A stretch of 64,000 bases of DNA, taken from the NCBI GenBank assembly GCA_005408345.1, contig SEMN01000331.1, positions 311,492-375,491 of the forward strand, in the 5' to 3' direction. How positions within the stretch are numbered: position 1 is the stretch's first letter; every line of letters starts with the position of its first letter. Made by a program: the position numbers and the translations under genes. This DNA comes from Macquaria australasica. Its lineage: Eukaryota > Chordata > Actinopteri > Centrarchiformes > Percichthyidae. Shown here one piece after another: positions 47,383 to 59,161 of the stretch. Below the pieces are notes generated by a model. It was not told the DNA's origin, made no database searches, and saw only the letters and a list, made by a program, of their open reading frames with translations.

Positions 47383-49968
47383 GTGCCTGATTTTTGCAAT
47401 GTTACGTAAGTGAAAAAAGGCAGTTCTTGAAGTTTGTTTTATGTGGGAGTTAAAGGACATATCCTGATCAAAGATAACTCCAAGATTCCTTACGGTTTCG
47501 CTGGAGGCCAGGGCAATGCCATCTAGAGAAACTATATCTTTAGATAATGTGTTTCGAAGGTGTTAGGGGCCAAGTACAATAACTTCGGTTTTGTCTGAGT
47601 TTAACATCAGAAAATTGCAGGTCATCCAGGTTTTTATGTCCTTAAGGCATGCTTGAAGTTTAGCTAATTGATTGGTTTCATCTGGCTTGATCGATAAATA
47701 TAATTGGGTATCATCTGCATAACAATGAAAATTTATGGAGTGCTTCCTAATAATATTGCCTAAAGGAAGCATATATAAGATAAATAGAATTGGTCCAAGC
47801 ACAGAACCTTGTGGAACTCCGTGACTAACTTTGGCGTGCATAGAGGATTCATTGTTAACATGTACAAACTGATATCGATCTGATAAATAGGATTTAAACC
47901 AGCTTAGTGCAGTACCTTTAATGCCAATTAAATGTTCTAGTCTCTGTAATAGAATGTGATGGTCAATGGTATCGAATGCAGCACTAAGATCTAGTAAGAC
48001 AAGTACAGAGACAAGTCCTTTGTCGGATGCAATTAGAAGGTCATTTGTAACTTTCACCAGTGCTGTCTCTGTGCTATGATGCACTCTAAATCCTGACTGA
48101 AAATCCTCAAACAGCTTGTTGTTGTGTAGAAAGTCACACAACTGATTGGCGACTGCTTTCTCAAGGATCTTAGAGAGAAAAGGAGGGTTAGATATAGGTC
48201 TATAATTTGACAAAACCCCTGGATCAAGAGTGGGCTTTTTAAGAAGAGGTTTAATTACAGCTACTTTAAAGGACTGTGGCACATAGCCTTTTAATAAGGA
48301 CAGATTGATCATATCTAGTAAAGAAATGCTAACTAAGGGTAAAATTTCTTTAAGCAGCCTAGTTGGGACAGGGTCTAAGAGACTCGATGGCTTAGATGAA
48401 GAAATCATGGAAGTTAGATGACTAAGGTTGATGGGAGAAAAGCAGTCTAAATGTACATCAGGTTTTACAGTTGTTTCTAAGGTTCCTGTGTTAGAAGATA
48501 AGTCAGTACCAACTGAGGGCAGGAGGTGCTGAATTTTGTCTCTAATAGTTAGAATTTTATCATTAAAGAAGCTCATAAAGTCATTACTACTGAGGTCTAT
48601 AGGAATACATGGCTCAACAGAGCTGTGACTCTCTGTCAGCCTGGCTACAGTGCTGAACAGAAACCTGGGGTTGTTCTTATTTTCCTCTATTAATGATGAG
48701 TAGTAGGCTGCTCTGGCATTACGGAGGGCCTTCCTATAAATTTTAAGACTAACTTGCCAGGCTAAACGTGATTCTTCCAGATTGGTGGAACGCCATTTCC
48801 TTTCAAGTTTTCGCGATGTTTGTTTTAATTTGCGGGTTTGCGGGTTATACCATGGAGCTAACCTCCTCTGTTTTATTATCTTCTTTTTAAGAGGGGCGAT
48901 AGAGTCGAGTGTTATTCGTAGTGAGCCTGCAGCACTATCAACAAGATGATCAATTTGGGAGGGACTAAAGGTAGCATAGGAGTCATCTGTTACATTGAGA
49001 CATGGAACTGAATTAAATGCCGATGGAATCACTTCCTTAAATTTAGCTACAGCACTATCAGATAGACATCTAGTGTAGGAATGTTTGCCTAATGGCTTGT
49101 AGTCCAGTAATAGGAATTCAAAAGTTATTAAAAAATGGTCTGATAAAAAAGAATTCTGTGGAAAGACTATTAGATGTTCAATTTCAATGCCATAAACAAG
49201 AACAAGGTCGAGGGTGTGGTTAAAACAGTGAGTGGGTTTATGTACACTCTGACAGAAGCCAATCGAATCTAATAATGAGATAAACGCAGCACTAAGGCTA
49301 TCATTTTCTACATCCACATGAATATTAAAATCACCTACAATAATTATTTTATCTGTTTTAAGGACTAAACCTGATAAGAACTCTGAGAATTCAGATAAAA
49401 ATTCAGAATACGGTCCAGGAGCTCGGTACACTATAACAAATAGAATTGGCTGTAGTGTTTTCCAGGTTAGATGTGAAAGGCTAAGAACAAGGCTTTCGAA
49501 TGAGTTATAATTTAGTTTAGGTTTAGGTTTGATTAATAGGCTTGAGTCGAAAATGGCTGCAACTCCACCTCCTCGGCCTGTGCCTCGAGGAATGTGAGTA
49601 TTAATGTGACTGGGGGGAGTGGATTCATTTAGGCTAACATATTCATCGTGACACAGCCAGGTTTCAGTAAGACAAAACAAATCAATATTATGATCTGATA
49701 TTAGATCGTTTACTAGAACAGCTTTAGATGACAGAGATCTGATGTTTAAGAGTCCACATTTAATTCTCCTATTTTGTTGTACTGTTGCAGTGGTGGTTTT
49801 AATTTTAATTTGGTTTTTATGTGTAACTCCTCTTCTGTTTACTTTTGATTTAAATAATTTAAGTGGTCGGGGGGCAGACAACCTCTCTGTGGAGTTTAGA
49901 GTGGGTAACTGCTCTAATGGAAGTGCAGAGAAGCGTGTAGGACTGCAACTCTGCCTCAAACTTCAAAA
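47383..49968 (-). pseudogene. L2 LINE endonuclease-RT ORF (inverted 5' part of an L2 copy)
   Basis: An almost uninterrupted L2 ORF2 of 798 codons on the minus strand (49959-47563). It has APE endonuclease motifs (LLNIRSL, LTETWL, VGDFNIHVD, SDHFLITF), the linker, and RT motifs including LDLSAAFDTIDH, GVPQGSVLGPILF and HCYADDTQLYL. A single GAA-to-TAA change at 47563-47565, after VIVLGP, ends the frame; the sibling copy at 44.69 kb retains GAA. L2 homology continues to 47383 and then stops abruptly. The 5' end has no Met and abuts the oppositely oriented L2 3' half at 49968. Confidence 0.8.
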
Positions 49969-50958
49969 CTGAAGTTATCATACTTGGCCCCGAACACCTT
50001 TGAAACACATTATCTAAAGATATAGTTTCTCTAGATGGCATTGCCCTGGCCTCCAGTGACACCGTACGGAATCTTGGAGTTGTCTTTGATCAGGATATGT
50101 CCTTTAACTCCCACATAAAACACACTTCAATGACTGCCTTTTTTCACTTTGCAAAAATCAGGCACATCCTGTCTCAAAAAGATGCAGAAAAACTAGTCCA
50201 TGCATTTGTTACATCTAGGCTGGATAATTGCAACTCTCTAATATCAGGCTGCCCCAATAAGTCCCTTAAGACTATCCAGCTGATCCAGAATGCTGCGGCA
50301 CGTTTACTAACAAGAACCAGAAAAAAAGATCATATTTCTCCAATATTAGCTTCTCTACACTGGCTCCCTGTAAAATCCAGAATAGAATTTAAAATCCTTC
50401 TCACCCTCAAAGCCCTAAATGGTCAGGCACCATCATATCTTAAAGAGCTCATAGTACCCTATTACCCCACTACAGCACTGCGCTCCCGGAATGCAGGGTT
50501 CCTTGTGGTTCCTAGAGTCTCCAAAAGTAGAATGGGAGCCAGAGCCTTCAGCCCTTCAAGCTCCTCTCCTGTGGAACCAGCTCCCAGTTTGTGTACGGGA
50601 GGCAGACAACCTCCTCACATTTAAGAGTAGGCTTAAGACTTTCCTCTTTGATAAAGGTTATAGTAGGGCAGACTCAGGTGACCCCTGAGCCACCCCTTAG
50701 TTATGCTGCTATAGGCCTAGACTGCCGGGGGACTTCCTATGATGCACTGAGCTCCTCTCTCCTCTCTCCTCCTCTCCCTCTCCATCTGTACGCACTCATA
50801 TCCCATCAATGCTTGTTACTAACTCAACACCCTAAGCTCTACACCCACTGCTGCTATTACTGTTATTATTAGTATTACTGTTATAATATTGCTATTAGTA
50901 TTATTTCCATTAATATTAACATCAATACCATTACCACAACTATTACTTTACATCTCTG
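49968..50958 (+). mobile_element. L2 LINE 3' part, head-to-head with the 5' part
   Basis: Plus-strand L2 sequence starts abruptly within the RT C-terminal region (KTEVIILGP), continues in a broken frame (MSFNSHIKHTSMTAFFHF, VTSRLDNCNSL, IQNAAARLLTRT, LNGQAPSYLKELI) and reaches the 3'-UTR as far as TTACTTTACATCTCTG. About 330 bp of terminal L2 sequence seen in the 43.3-kb copy is missing. The first 190 bp overlap in L2 coordinates with the end of the inverted 5' part. Confidence 0.8.
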
Positions 50959-51648
50959 GATTCCTTTAGCCCCGCCTCCCATCCGCTCCGTCTCAGGCTC
51001 TCTCACATGAATGGCAGTGACTCTATAACTCTGGATTAGGCCATTTATGCATTTTACAACTTTTAGGACATAATGATTTAAATAAGGGCTATTCAAGTGT
51101 TCGTACTGGCTAGTTGTTGTACCTCAAAAAAAATTATCCGCTGATTTACAGACATCTCTTTCATAATGTAAGTCTATGGGAAAAAGTCTGTGTGCATCAC
51201 GTGACAGACCCGGAAGTTGTAATTACAACGGTTTGGCCACTATGTCAAATTGGCTTCATAGCCTGGCACACTTCCTGGGGGCTTGTAATAGGCTTGTTCA
51301 AGATGTGCCAGGCCTGCGCAGAATCGATCACCGGTGATAGCTGCACTATGCATGCTGGTTAGATTTGTTTCTGACTTGAACCTGACTTGCTCTGACGTCA
51401 TGAACAAGTGGGCAATGATAACCTCACAAGATCGAGGTGGCTGCAGTTTTTAGAGCTAGGCACTGCAGGTGCTTTCCATCGACTGCAAGACCCAGGACAT
51501 GACGGGAAACGCCTGGCTGTCGCCTGATCAAAGAGCTGATTGGCTCTTAACTTTGACCACAAACATCATGTTTTGTAGAAAATCCTAATTTTCTGTGTAA
51601 TTGTAATATTTAATGCTAGATTGTAGGCTGTATGTTGTGCAATGAAGG
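50959..51648. other. Repeat-derived spacer
   Basis: Contains fish repeat strings such as TATGGGAAAAAGTCTGTGTGCATCACGTGA (51177-51205 region) but no complete element or reading frame I can defend. Confidence 0.3.
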
Positions 51649-51654
51649 TTTAAT

Positions 51655-52112
51655 CCATAGACTGTACATAAAGACCTCTGGTGGCTGGCTGCAGTATAGG
51701 TCATAAGCCCCGCCCCCTCCATGTTAATGGATGGCACATGGGCCAAACTGAAAAGTCAAAGTACAGGTCAAATAAATTTTTCCCAAAGATGGTATCTGGC
51801 ATTTTATGTAGTTCCTGTCACACTGATGTGTGTTCAAGTGTTCGTTTTTCTGATAAGTTTGTTTTTAATTAGTTATTTGATGCTACAAAAATGGGTGTCA
51901 CGTCATCATTGACAACTGTGAGTGTGCTCGCAATTGGCTCAGGCAGCTGTATAGGTGGGAACTTGAGCCGCGGATCACTACTGTGAAGACTCTGGCTGCA
52001 AATGACATCACCAGCGCAAGATGGCAGCTCCTGTATCTGGGGTATTTTGGCTTCATATTTTACAATGGGAGGAAGTGGAGACGCGTCGTCCATCTTTATA
52101 TACAATCTATGG
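51655..52112. mobile_element. TIR element (CCATAGAYTGTAYATAAAGA ends)
   Basis: The ends are inverted repeats of CCATAGACTGTACATAAAGA (two mismatches), flanked by direct TTTAAT at 51649-51654 and 52113-52118. The 458-bp interior is non-coding, so this is a non-autonomous DNA element; the superfamily is not assigned. Confidence 0.65.
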
Positions 52113-52724
52113 TTTAATCTGTTAACAAACATATCTTGTGCGGTTGATGCATAATAATAAAGTTTATTTCAGCCATAGGTATCCGAATGTGATCTGGATC
52201 TAAAAGGATGTAAATATTTTTGGGACTTCCTGTATATTCTTTGAAGTCTGCTGGAAACTGTCTGACTTGACTGCTGCTGTTTGTCACCGCCCTCTGCTGC
52301 GCCCGTCTGATCTTGTCCACTTTCCAAGTGAGGTGTAGTTCATGTTGAACGAGCCTATTGTGAAATAGGCCTATATGTCCAGACATATGACATACGTCTC
52401 TTTTACAATGGTGGTCTATGTGGGAAATGCTTTTTGGGCCGCAGAGGAATTTTTCGCTGCAATACTACGAGTGGCCACTGGAAAGAATTGGAAGCAAGGC
52501 AGAGCGGCGGCGCCGTATCCAGTTCTTATTATACATCCATGGCTTGCTCCCAGACCCATGTGACCTAGTGGTTTGGAGGCAGGGTTAAAGGAAAAGCTAG
52601 TGCGCTTGCTCTATGGGCTGTACAATGCAGAAGCTATGTGGAAGATCCGGGTAATTTTATACCCAGGAAGTTTAACTTTTTTGGCTTCATGCACCACTGT
52701 CTCTTTATACATCCATGGCTTAGA

Positions 52725-53105
52725 GGTGCATTACCACTATCAACTGGACTGGAGTGTGGAACAAGAGTGTACTGTTCTCGTGCTGTTGCTTTGGTCTGAA
52801 TCTGAGATAACCACGCCCCATTCATTTGAATATAAGAAAATGAAATAAAAAGAGCTGGGAAATAAATGTGGCATTAGAAAATAAAAGTCCCCTGAAATAA
52901 ATAAAAGTAGTCCTTTGAAAAATGTCATTTTGAAATAAAAACCTATTTATTTGTTTATTGAACTATATTGACTCATTTATATTTATTTATATATTTATTG
53001 CCTCATTTATTTATTTCAGTATTTATTTCATAGCCATATTTATTTATTTCATAGGCATATTCATTTATTTATTTATTTAATATTGACTTAAACGGCATTC
53101 CATAC
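52725..53105 (-). repeat. AT-rich interspersed repeat, copy C
   Basis: Runs ACTGGACTGGAGTGTGGAAC, TCTGAGATAACCACGCCCCA, AAATAAAAGTCCCCTGAAAT, TTTATTTATT-rich DNA, then ATTGACTTAAACGGCATTCC. Same order as copies A and B. Confidence 0.65.
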
Positions 53106-53750
53106 ATCAAGGCAATGTGCAAATCTGAACTTTTTCAAAAGTGCTCATTGCTTTAATATTTGGTTTGGCTTAGAAATCATACTATCATATAGTCTTTTGA
53201 TAGAATATATGCCTTAATATGAAAAGGCCTACATTTTACTATTAGTTTGTACACCACACAGTCTTACCGTATATTTGACTTTATAGCAGGTATTGATTCA
53301 TTGGTTTTCCAGTATGTAATCAATATGTAATCAATATATCATCAATTGTGATAGAAATGCTAACAAAAAAAAAAGCTAACTTATAGTAGTTTTCATTATT
53401 AATTTGATTTCTCACTTATTAGATGCAAGTGTGTACAAATAGCCATTTATGTTGTATTTTGAAGGGGAAAGCTAAATCCCTAAGTATTTAAATTTTCTGG
53501 CCAGTTTAGCAGTCATCTGTGCCCATTAAAAACAAATGAGCAGTTCTGTTATTGACTTGAGCAAGCATGGGTAGTTTGAGTTGTCTCTGTGTAATGCAGC
53601 TTGTTGAATGAAACGAAATAGAAACGGTATTTTTGTTGTTTCTGCTGCTGTCAGTCTCATCTAGAAACCAAATGGTTAAAACGTACACGAACACTCGACA
53701 GCACATCAACAGATACAATCAACATATTTTGACTCTGAACAAACAAAGGA
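53106..53750. other. Single-copy-like spacer upstream of hmgb2
   Basis: AT-rich, with no open frame or repeat end recognised; ends at the hmgb2 promoter cluster. Confidence 0.45.
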
Positions 53751-53751
53751 C

Positions 53752-53910
53752 TTTTCGCGCGGTATGTTTAAAAGCCCAGTTCAACCAATCAGCGTACAGA
53801 TAACGCATACAAACATGATGTCTTGGTCTCACGTAAGGCAACCAATCACAGCGGCTCGTTTTTCTTGTGACCTACGTTCAAATTTAAATGTGTAAATCTG
53901 TCCAATCCGC
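53752..53910 (+). promoter_or_regulatory. hmgb2 promoter: E2F-like site, three CCAAT boxes
   Basis: TTTCGCGC (53753-53760) matches the E2F consensus. CCAAT pentamers lie at 53785-53789, 53842-53846 and 53902-53906, spaced 57 and 60 nt, the arrangement typical of NF-Y-driven cell-cycle promoters. A TTCAAA (reverse TTTGAA, CHR-like) lies at 53878-53883. No TATA box is seen near the inferred start around 53950-53980. Proliferation-linked control is inferred. Confidence 0.55.
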
Positions 53911-53949
53911 TGATGGCTGGGAGGAGTTGTGGTAGTACTTCTAGTCAAG

Positions 53950-54032
53950 TTAGTTCGGCTTCGCAGACGGTGACAAAACAGTTGCGCTCTCTTCCTTATT
54001 CAGTCGTTTACAACTTGTCTTGTTGAGAACAG
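53950..54032 (+). other. hmgb2 non-coding first exon (5' UTR)
   Basis: GC-balanced sequence ending GAGAACAG|GTAAGG, a consensus donor. The next acceptor with coding continuity is at 54876-54877 (TTTCTAG), giving 13 nt of UTR before the ATG at 54891. The 5' limit is approximate. Confidence 0.55.
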
Positions 54033-54890
54033 GTAAGGCTCCGCCGTTTTTTTTAGTCGTACATAGCTAATTTTGTTATTAGGAGTCAGTCGTGCTTTCT
54101 TTGGTCTTTTGGTGTAATGTCTACGACGACCAGATTTCCTATCTGTGCATATTTCCCAACTAAAGCCTATTAGTGAATTAAGTATGTTAGCGCAAATCAC
54201 AACGTTGCTCATAATGTATATGTGAAGAAAGCGGTCGGATTCTGGTTAATCCAGACTACAAACGGTGACGTTTTTGGTCTCTTTCGATACTGTGACACAG
54301 GCAGTGTAGTCAGTTGCTGTGTACTTAGTGCGCAACATGCAGTTCAAACGCCATTTGGATTGGTAGCTTAGCCTGCTACACGACGGCAGTTCCAATATTT
54401 AGAGATTGAATTAAGTCGCCATTTGGTTTAGACACACACTCGTTGTTAGTTGTACTGTAATGCAACAGTACGACAGTCTTATGAAATTAAAGTAATGGCT
54501 GTTGGGTTACTTTGTTAAGCTTTTGGCGCAGTTAAGTTTAGGCGGGAAGATACAAAATGGAGTCGCGTCTTTTTGTCCCAGAGAAGCAGAAATCCGATTA
54601 GAGCCTTAAAACACCCTTGGGCACCCGCTTGCCCTATTTGTTCTACAATAACGATCCTTGTAATACCCCAACGACTACAAATGTTTTTATATTTGCTTGG
54701 GTTGACAATCCCAAAAGTTTACAGGTATGTTGTTTGGTAATTGTGCAGATAAAAGCTAGAGTAACGTTTAGGTCTAATTTTACATTATACTACTTGACCA
54801 TATGCTTTTGCTGTTAGCTTAAGTGGGTTCGTTTTTGTTACTTGTTTTTATGTGATGTTTTTTGCCATTGTTTCTAGATCAATCGCAGTC

Positions 54891-56243
54891 ATGACAAAGG
54901 ACCCAAATAAGCCAAGAGGAAAAACCTCCTCCTATGCTTTCTTTGTTGCGACCTGCCGTGAAGAGCACAAAAAGAAACACCCAGGGACCAGTGTAAGCTT
55001 TGCAGAGTTTTCCAAGAAATGCTCTGAGAGATGGAGGGTAAGTTGGCATCAGTTTCCTATCAGATTTAAGCATTTGTGTTGGCATGAAATGTATTTGCAG
55101 TGTCAAATTCTAAGTAAAGAAACGGAACCATAAATTAAATTTGACCTGGGAGGTGGATTTTATTTAAGTGTATCTGCTTTGATGTCAGTCCCTGGTTTTG
55201 GAAAAGGAATAAAGTAGTTTGAGATGCAAATGTACGGATTTTGTACAGGAAGACTTCTGGAAGTACACAATATTTTTAGAAGGACAATCAGAATTTTGAG
55301 ACGTTTACTGAATTCAGTGTTTTCTGATTTGTAGACCATGTCAGCCAAGGAGAAGGTGAAGTTCGAGGAGATGGCCAAGAACGACAAGATCCGTTATGAC
55401 AGAGAGATGAAATCGTACGTCCCTCCTAAAGGTACTGCGAAGGGCAAGAAGAAGAAGGACCCCAACGCACCCAAAAGACCGCCGTAAGTCTTAAACCTTC
55501 ACCACACCACCTGCATGTAGGGTTTTAAAAATGAGCTAAAGAGACTAGAGTGGAGATTGTTTAGATTTAGCTTCTAGCTACTTAGTGCAGGAAAGCATCC
55601 GGGTGCTTTCTGGCATTAACCAGTCCCCTTTCCTCTCCAGTTCTGCGTTCTTCGTGTTCTGCTCTGATCACCGTCCCAGGATCAAGGAGGAGAATCCTGG
55701 TATCTCCATTGGTGACATCGCCAAGAAGCTTGGCGAGTTGTGGTCTACACAGGGCCCCAAAGACAAGGCTCCCTATGAGGCTAAGGCTGCCAAACTGAAG
55801 GAAAAATATGAGAAGGTATGTTGCCTAGTATTTTTTTGTCCTAGCAGGACAAACCGACAATGTTAAAGGATAAGTCTGACATTTGATTTTTTGCTAACAA
55901 ATCTTACAAAGGCCCAACCAGCTGTGGCTAAATTGTCGCCAACAAATTCACTACATTGTGTTTGTGTAACATTAAACGGTACAACTACAGTCATGCTATA
56001 TTGAAGGTTTTATTATAGTAAAATATTTGACAGTGCTGAGTGTTATGAAGAGGTATCACTTCCCCTCTTTAGGATGTTGCTGCCTACCGAGCCAGATGTG
56101 GTTCAGGGAAGAGTGATACAGGTAAGAAGGGTGGCCCAGGCAGGCCTGCTGCCAAGAAAGCAGAACCAGTTGATGACGATGACGACGAGGAAGAGGACGA
56201 CGATGAGGAGGAAGATGACGATGATGACGAGGATGATGACTAG
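54891..56243 (+). CDS. hmgb2: High mobility group protein B2, four coding exons
   Basis: Coding exons are 54891-55037, 55335-55483, 55641-55815 and 56073-56243; 642 nt give 213 residues with no frame break. HMG box A (about 6-78) holds the redox cysteines Cys22 and Cys44; box B (about 93-161) has PKRPPSAFFVFCSDHRPRIK. The linker is basic, and the last 23 residues are all Asp/Glu. GKKGGPGRPAAKKAEP before the acidic tail is HMGB2-like rather than HMGB1-like. The protein bends DNA non-specifically, assists transcription factor and nucleosome dynamics, and is nuclear in proliferating cells. HMGB1/2/3 are close, so the paralogue (and a/b copy) is a judgement; HMGB family membership is certain. A CCAAT/E2F promoter lies upstream. 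Confidence 0.92.
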
Positions 56244-56800
56244 GCGGTTTATATGTTAAAGGATGTGAATTTTGCAATGCATTGTTCAGCTTAACTCCTG
56301 TTTGTTTTTTGTGTGGATGATTCCAACAGTATAGCCTGCTGTCCCTGTTGGTCTGCCTCTGTAGGATACCAGACCTGTATTCCTTTCAAATTCAGGGATT
56401 TAGTTTTTATTTTGTCACTTAGTCCCCTTATGATTTTAAAAAAAAAAAAAAAAAAGATGAAACTTTTCTGCTGATTCGGGTTTGTTACATCTTAGATCCT
56501 CGTTATCTAAACGGGCAGACGGATATGAATTTCCTGTGATAATCCAATGGACTGAAACTCCTCTCAGGCAGTGGACAGCAGCAAATCGGTAAAGGTTTTT
56601 TTTAAAAACAAAATTTAAAAAGTATTGTTTCTGGAAGCACTGCTTATGTTTTCTGTTTAGTGGTGCTGTTTCTTCACTGTCATTTTACTACCAGGGGTTA
56701 TCTGTAGTTTGATTAAAAATGTTTGCAGCCATTTTTAATGTGGAACTTTGAAAACTTTCATGTAGAACAATTTTTCTTTTTGTAATAAAATTTTGTATAT
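56244..56800 (+). other. hmgb2 3' UTR with AATAAA at 56784-56789
   Basis: No coding sequence follows the TAG. AATAAA at 56784-56789, about 540 nt after the stop, is followed by GT/T-rich sequence, which fits a cleavage site near 56805. A poly(A) tract at 56438-56454 is internal. Confidence 0.65.
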
Positions 56801-56809
56801 TGATAATTG

Positions 56810-57954
56810 TTTGGGCTCTTCGTTGTTCAATAGTTTGTAATTTTATATCTTAAGTAAGGAGGGGAGGTATTTCTCAACTGTTTTGTTAGTTTCAGGGCTA
56901 TACTACATATAAGGTCAAAAGTACTGCATCTCTTGCTTAATGGTAAGTGATCAGATATACAAATGTTTATATATTGAGCTCTAGATTTTTGAATGCAAAT
57001 AGACTGCATGGTGCTATAAATATTCTCCTATGAAAAGTCAAACGTGATTTATGTTTAAGATGCCCATAATGTAGAAATGTTGTCTATTCCTATGAATAGA
57101 ACAAGTGTTTCCTTAAATCAGACTTGACAGTAATGCCAAATTCCTCACAAAAATCTAATTACACTGGTTATGTAAGTGATTGTAAAATTCTTATTGGATC
57201 CTATCTGCCACCTTGCTAATAGAGAATTGCAAAAGCAGCACTTAATTCAAATGTTTCAGGTAATGTGCTTGTGACTCATGCCAGGTGATTGTAAACTGCA
57301 AACATGCAAGGTTGGCATGGGGGAACCCCTATGCCAGAGCTTCTGTGTGAAGTGACTTCTAATATTTTTTGTTGAGTCAAGATCTTCGTTTTGAAGATGT
57401 CAGAAGTCATGACACAATTAGGATTTTAGACATCGGTGCATGGGCCTATCATCTTGTGTACATGCTGGTAGGTTGTGGAGGTGTAAAGCAAATTTTTATT
57501 CAAGTTATTGATTTAGGCTGTATTGTAACAATTAGTGTAAGGTCATGTAGTACCTTGCATTTTTACTTTTTAGGCAATTACAACAGTATAACAAAATAAT
57601 ACAGTATAATGATGTTCTAGCTTTAGTTATGATTTATTTTATCAAGTGGTTATGATCAGCTTTAGATTTGCAAGATGAAAAGTCTGACATGTAGGCCTTT
57701 TGTGGATTAAAAGACAGTGTTCTATGTATATATGTATAAATCATGTCCCACTTTGGCTAGATGTCAGCAGATCTTTCAGTGGTTATTATATATGGCTGGG
57801 GAATCAAGTCATGTGGATTGGATAGTATATGTGCAGTGACATGTACTGTGTTGTGGAATGAGTGTTATGGAATGACAGCTACTCTTATTAGTCTTGTTTC
57901 TTTGGCCTAAAATATACAAAGCATTATTTAGCCAATAGATTAGTATCATTTTAT
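56810..57954. other. Spacer downstream of hmgb2, nothing recognised
   Basis: AT-rich; only short open frames of shadow type. No RNA gene or transposon ends found. Confidence 0.45.
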
Positions 57955-57962
57955 CTTGGACT

Positions 57963-58800
57963 CAGGGATGGAGGTAACTAAGTATATTTTGAGGACTTTA
58001 CTTGAGTATGTCCATTTTCTGCTACTGTAAATTTCTACTCTACACTCCATTTATACTCCATTTATACATACTTATCTTATTTCAGAGGGAAATGATGCAG
58101 ATGCAGCAACCAGTAGCTCCCTAAAACTTTGCTCCATTTTTGTTTTTAATTTATTTTTTCACATTGTATTTTTTACTGCAATACATTTCTAGATTATTTT
58201 TAATAAAAAACATGACAAGCTTCTAAAATATCATTGTAATATTCATTGTTCAGTGAAAAAAATATTCCTCTTAACTCATTTTAGTCTGGAATTGCATCCT
58301 CAAAGGTTTATGTTACTGAAAAAATATCCCCGTGTAGTGTGAATATTTAAAAACAAATTGACTTGTTTCAAGAATTTTCTAAAATTCAACTTTTTCATAA
58401 TTCTAGTGCAGCAACCCACCTTATTGTTCCTTGTTTCAAGATACAGACACTCTTTTCTAGAACGTTTTGAAACACGTTTATTCAAATTGAAAATTGGTGA
58501 CTGCACTGCAAAAATAACAAATAGGACTCAATTACAGACAGAAATGTCTTCATAAGACAAGGTTTTTCAGGTTAAGTCAACTCCACCTCGACCAACTATA
58601 ACATGGAGCTGTTTTTCTATGATTGAGTCCCCGTTTTGTTTGTTTACGTAGGGCCCCTTTAAGTATATTGTGCCAATAATACTTTTGTACTTTTACTTAC
58701 GTAATATTTTGAATGTAGGGCCATTTTTACATTGCTTTAATACAGTAATGCATTAGTTCTGTTACTTAAGTAAAAGATAAGAATACTTCTTCCACCCCTG
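57963..58800. mobile_element. hAT-like element, CAGGGGTGGAAG ends
   Basis: Left end CAGGGATGGAGGTAACTAAG and right end (reversed) CAGGGGTGGAAGAAGTATTC are imperfect inverted repeats. The flanks CTTGGACT (57955-57962) and CTTGGAAT (58801-58808) match at 7 of 8 positions, fitting an aged 8-bp hAT duplication. The 838-bp interior is non-coding. Confidence 0.65.
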
Positions 58801-59089
58801 CTTGGAATTGACCTTAAATCACCAAAATCAATTGCCATTGCAAAAAGCGACGAAACATCAGGATAATTCTGACCCAGACACAAAGTCTAGACCCAGGGAA
58901 ATGAACCATGGCTGGCTCACACTAATATAATCATACATCATGTTGGATAGAGTCATGAGAGGAGACTCGCACACAGTTATGCATTTACACAGTAGAACGG
59001 TCTCACTGACACTCTGGACAGCCAATAGCTGACTAAAATGATTATTCCCACGGACCAATCGCTGCCGCCGTTACGACCCACCTCACGCG

Positions 59090-59161
59090 GAGGAAGGTGA
59101 GGAAGGAGCATTTCAGCACCTGGGAGCTGTCCGTTGTGCACGACCCAGCAGACCACTGACG
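59090..59161 (+). other. Possible non-coding first exon of an unidentified gene
   Basis: A GC-richer patch preceded by a CCAAT box (59056-59060, GGACCAATCGC) ends CCACTGACG|GTAAGA, a strong donor. I find no downstream exon before the window ends, so the gene, if real, continues to the right. A repeat-borne splice site is the alternative. Confidence 0.25.

Noticed and set aside
47563..49959. Host gene candidate, longest open frame of the window
   Set aside because: The endonuclease and RT motifs, and sibling copies in the window, show that it is an L2 retrotransposon ORF.
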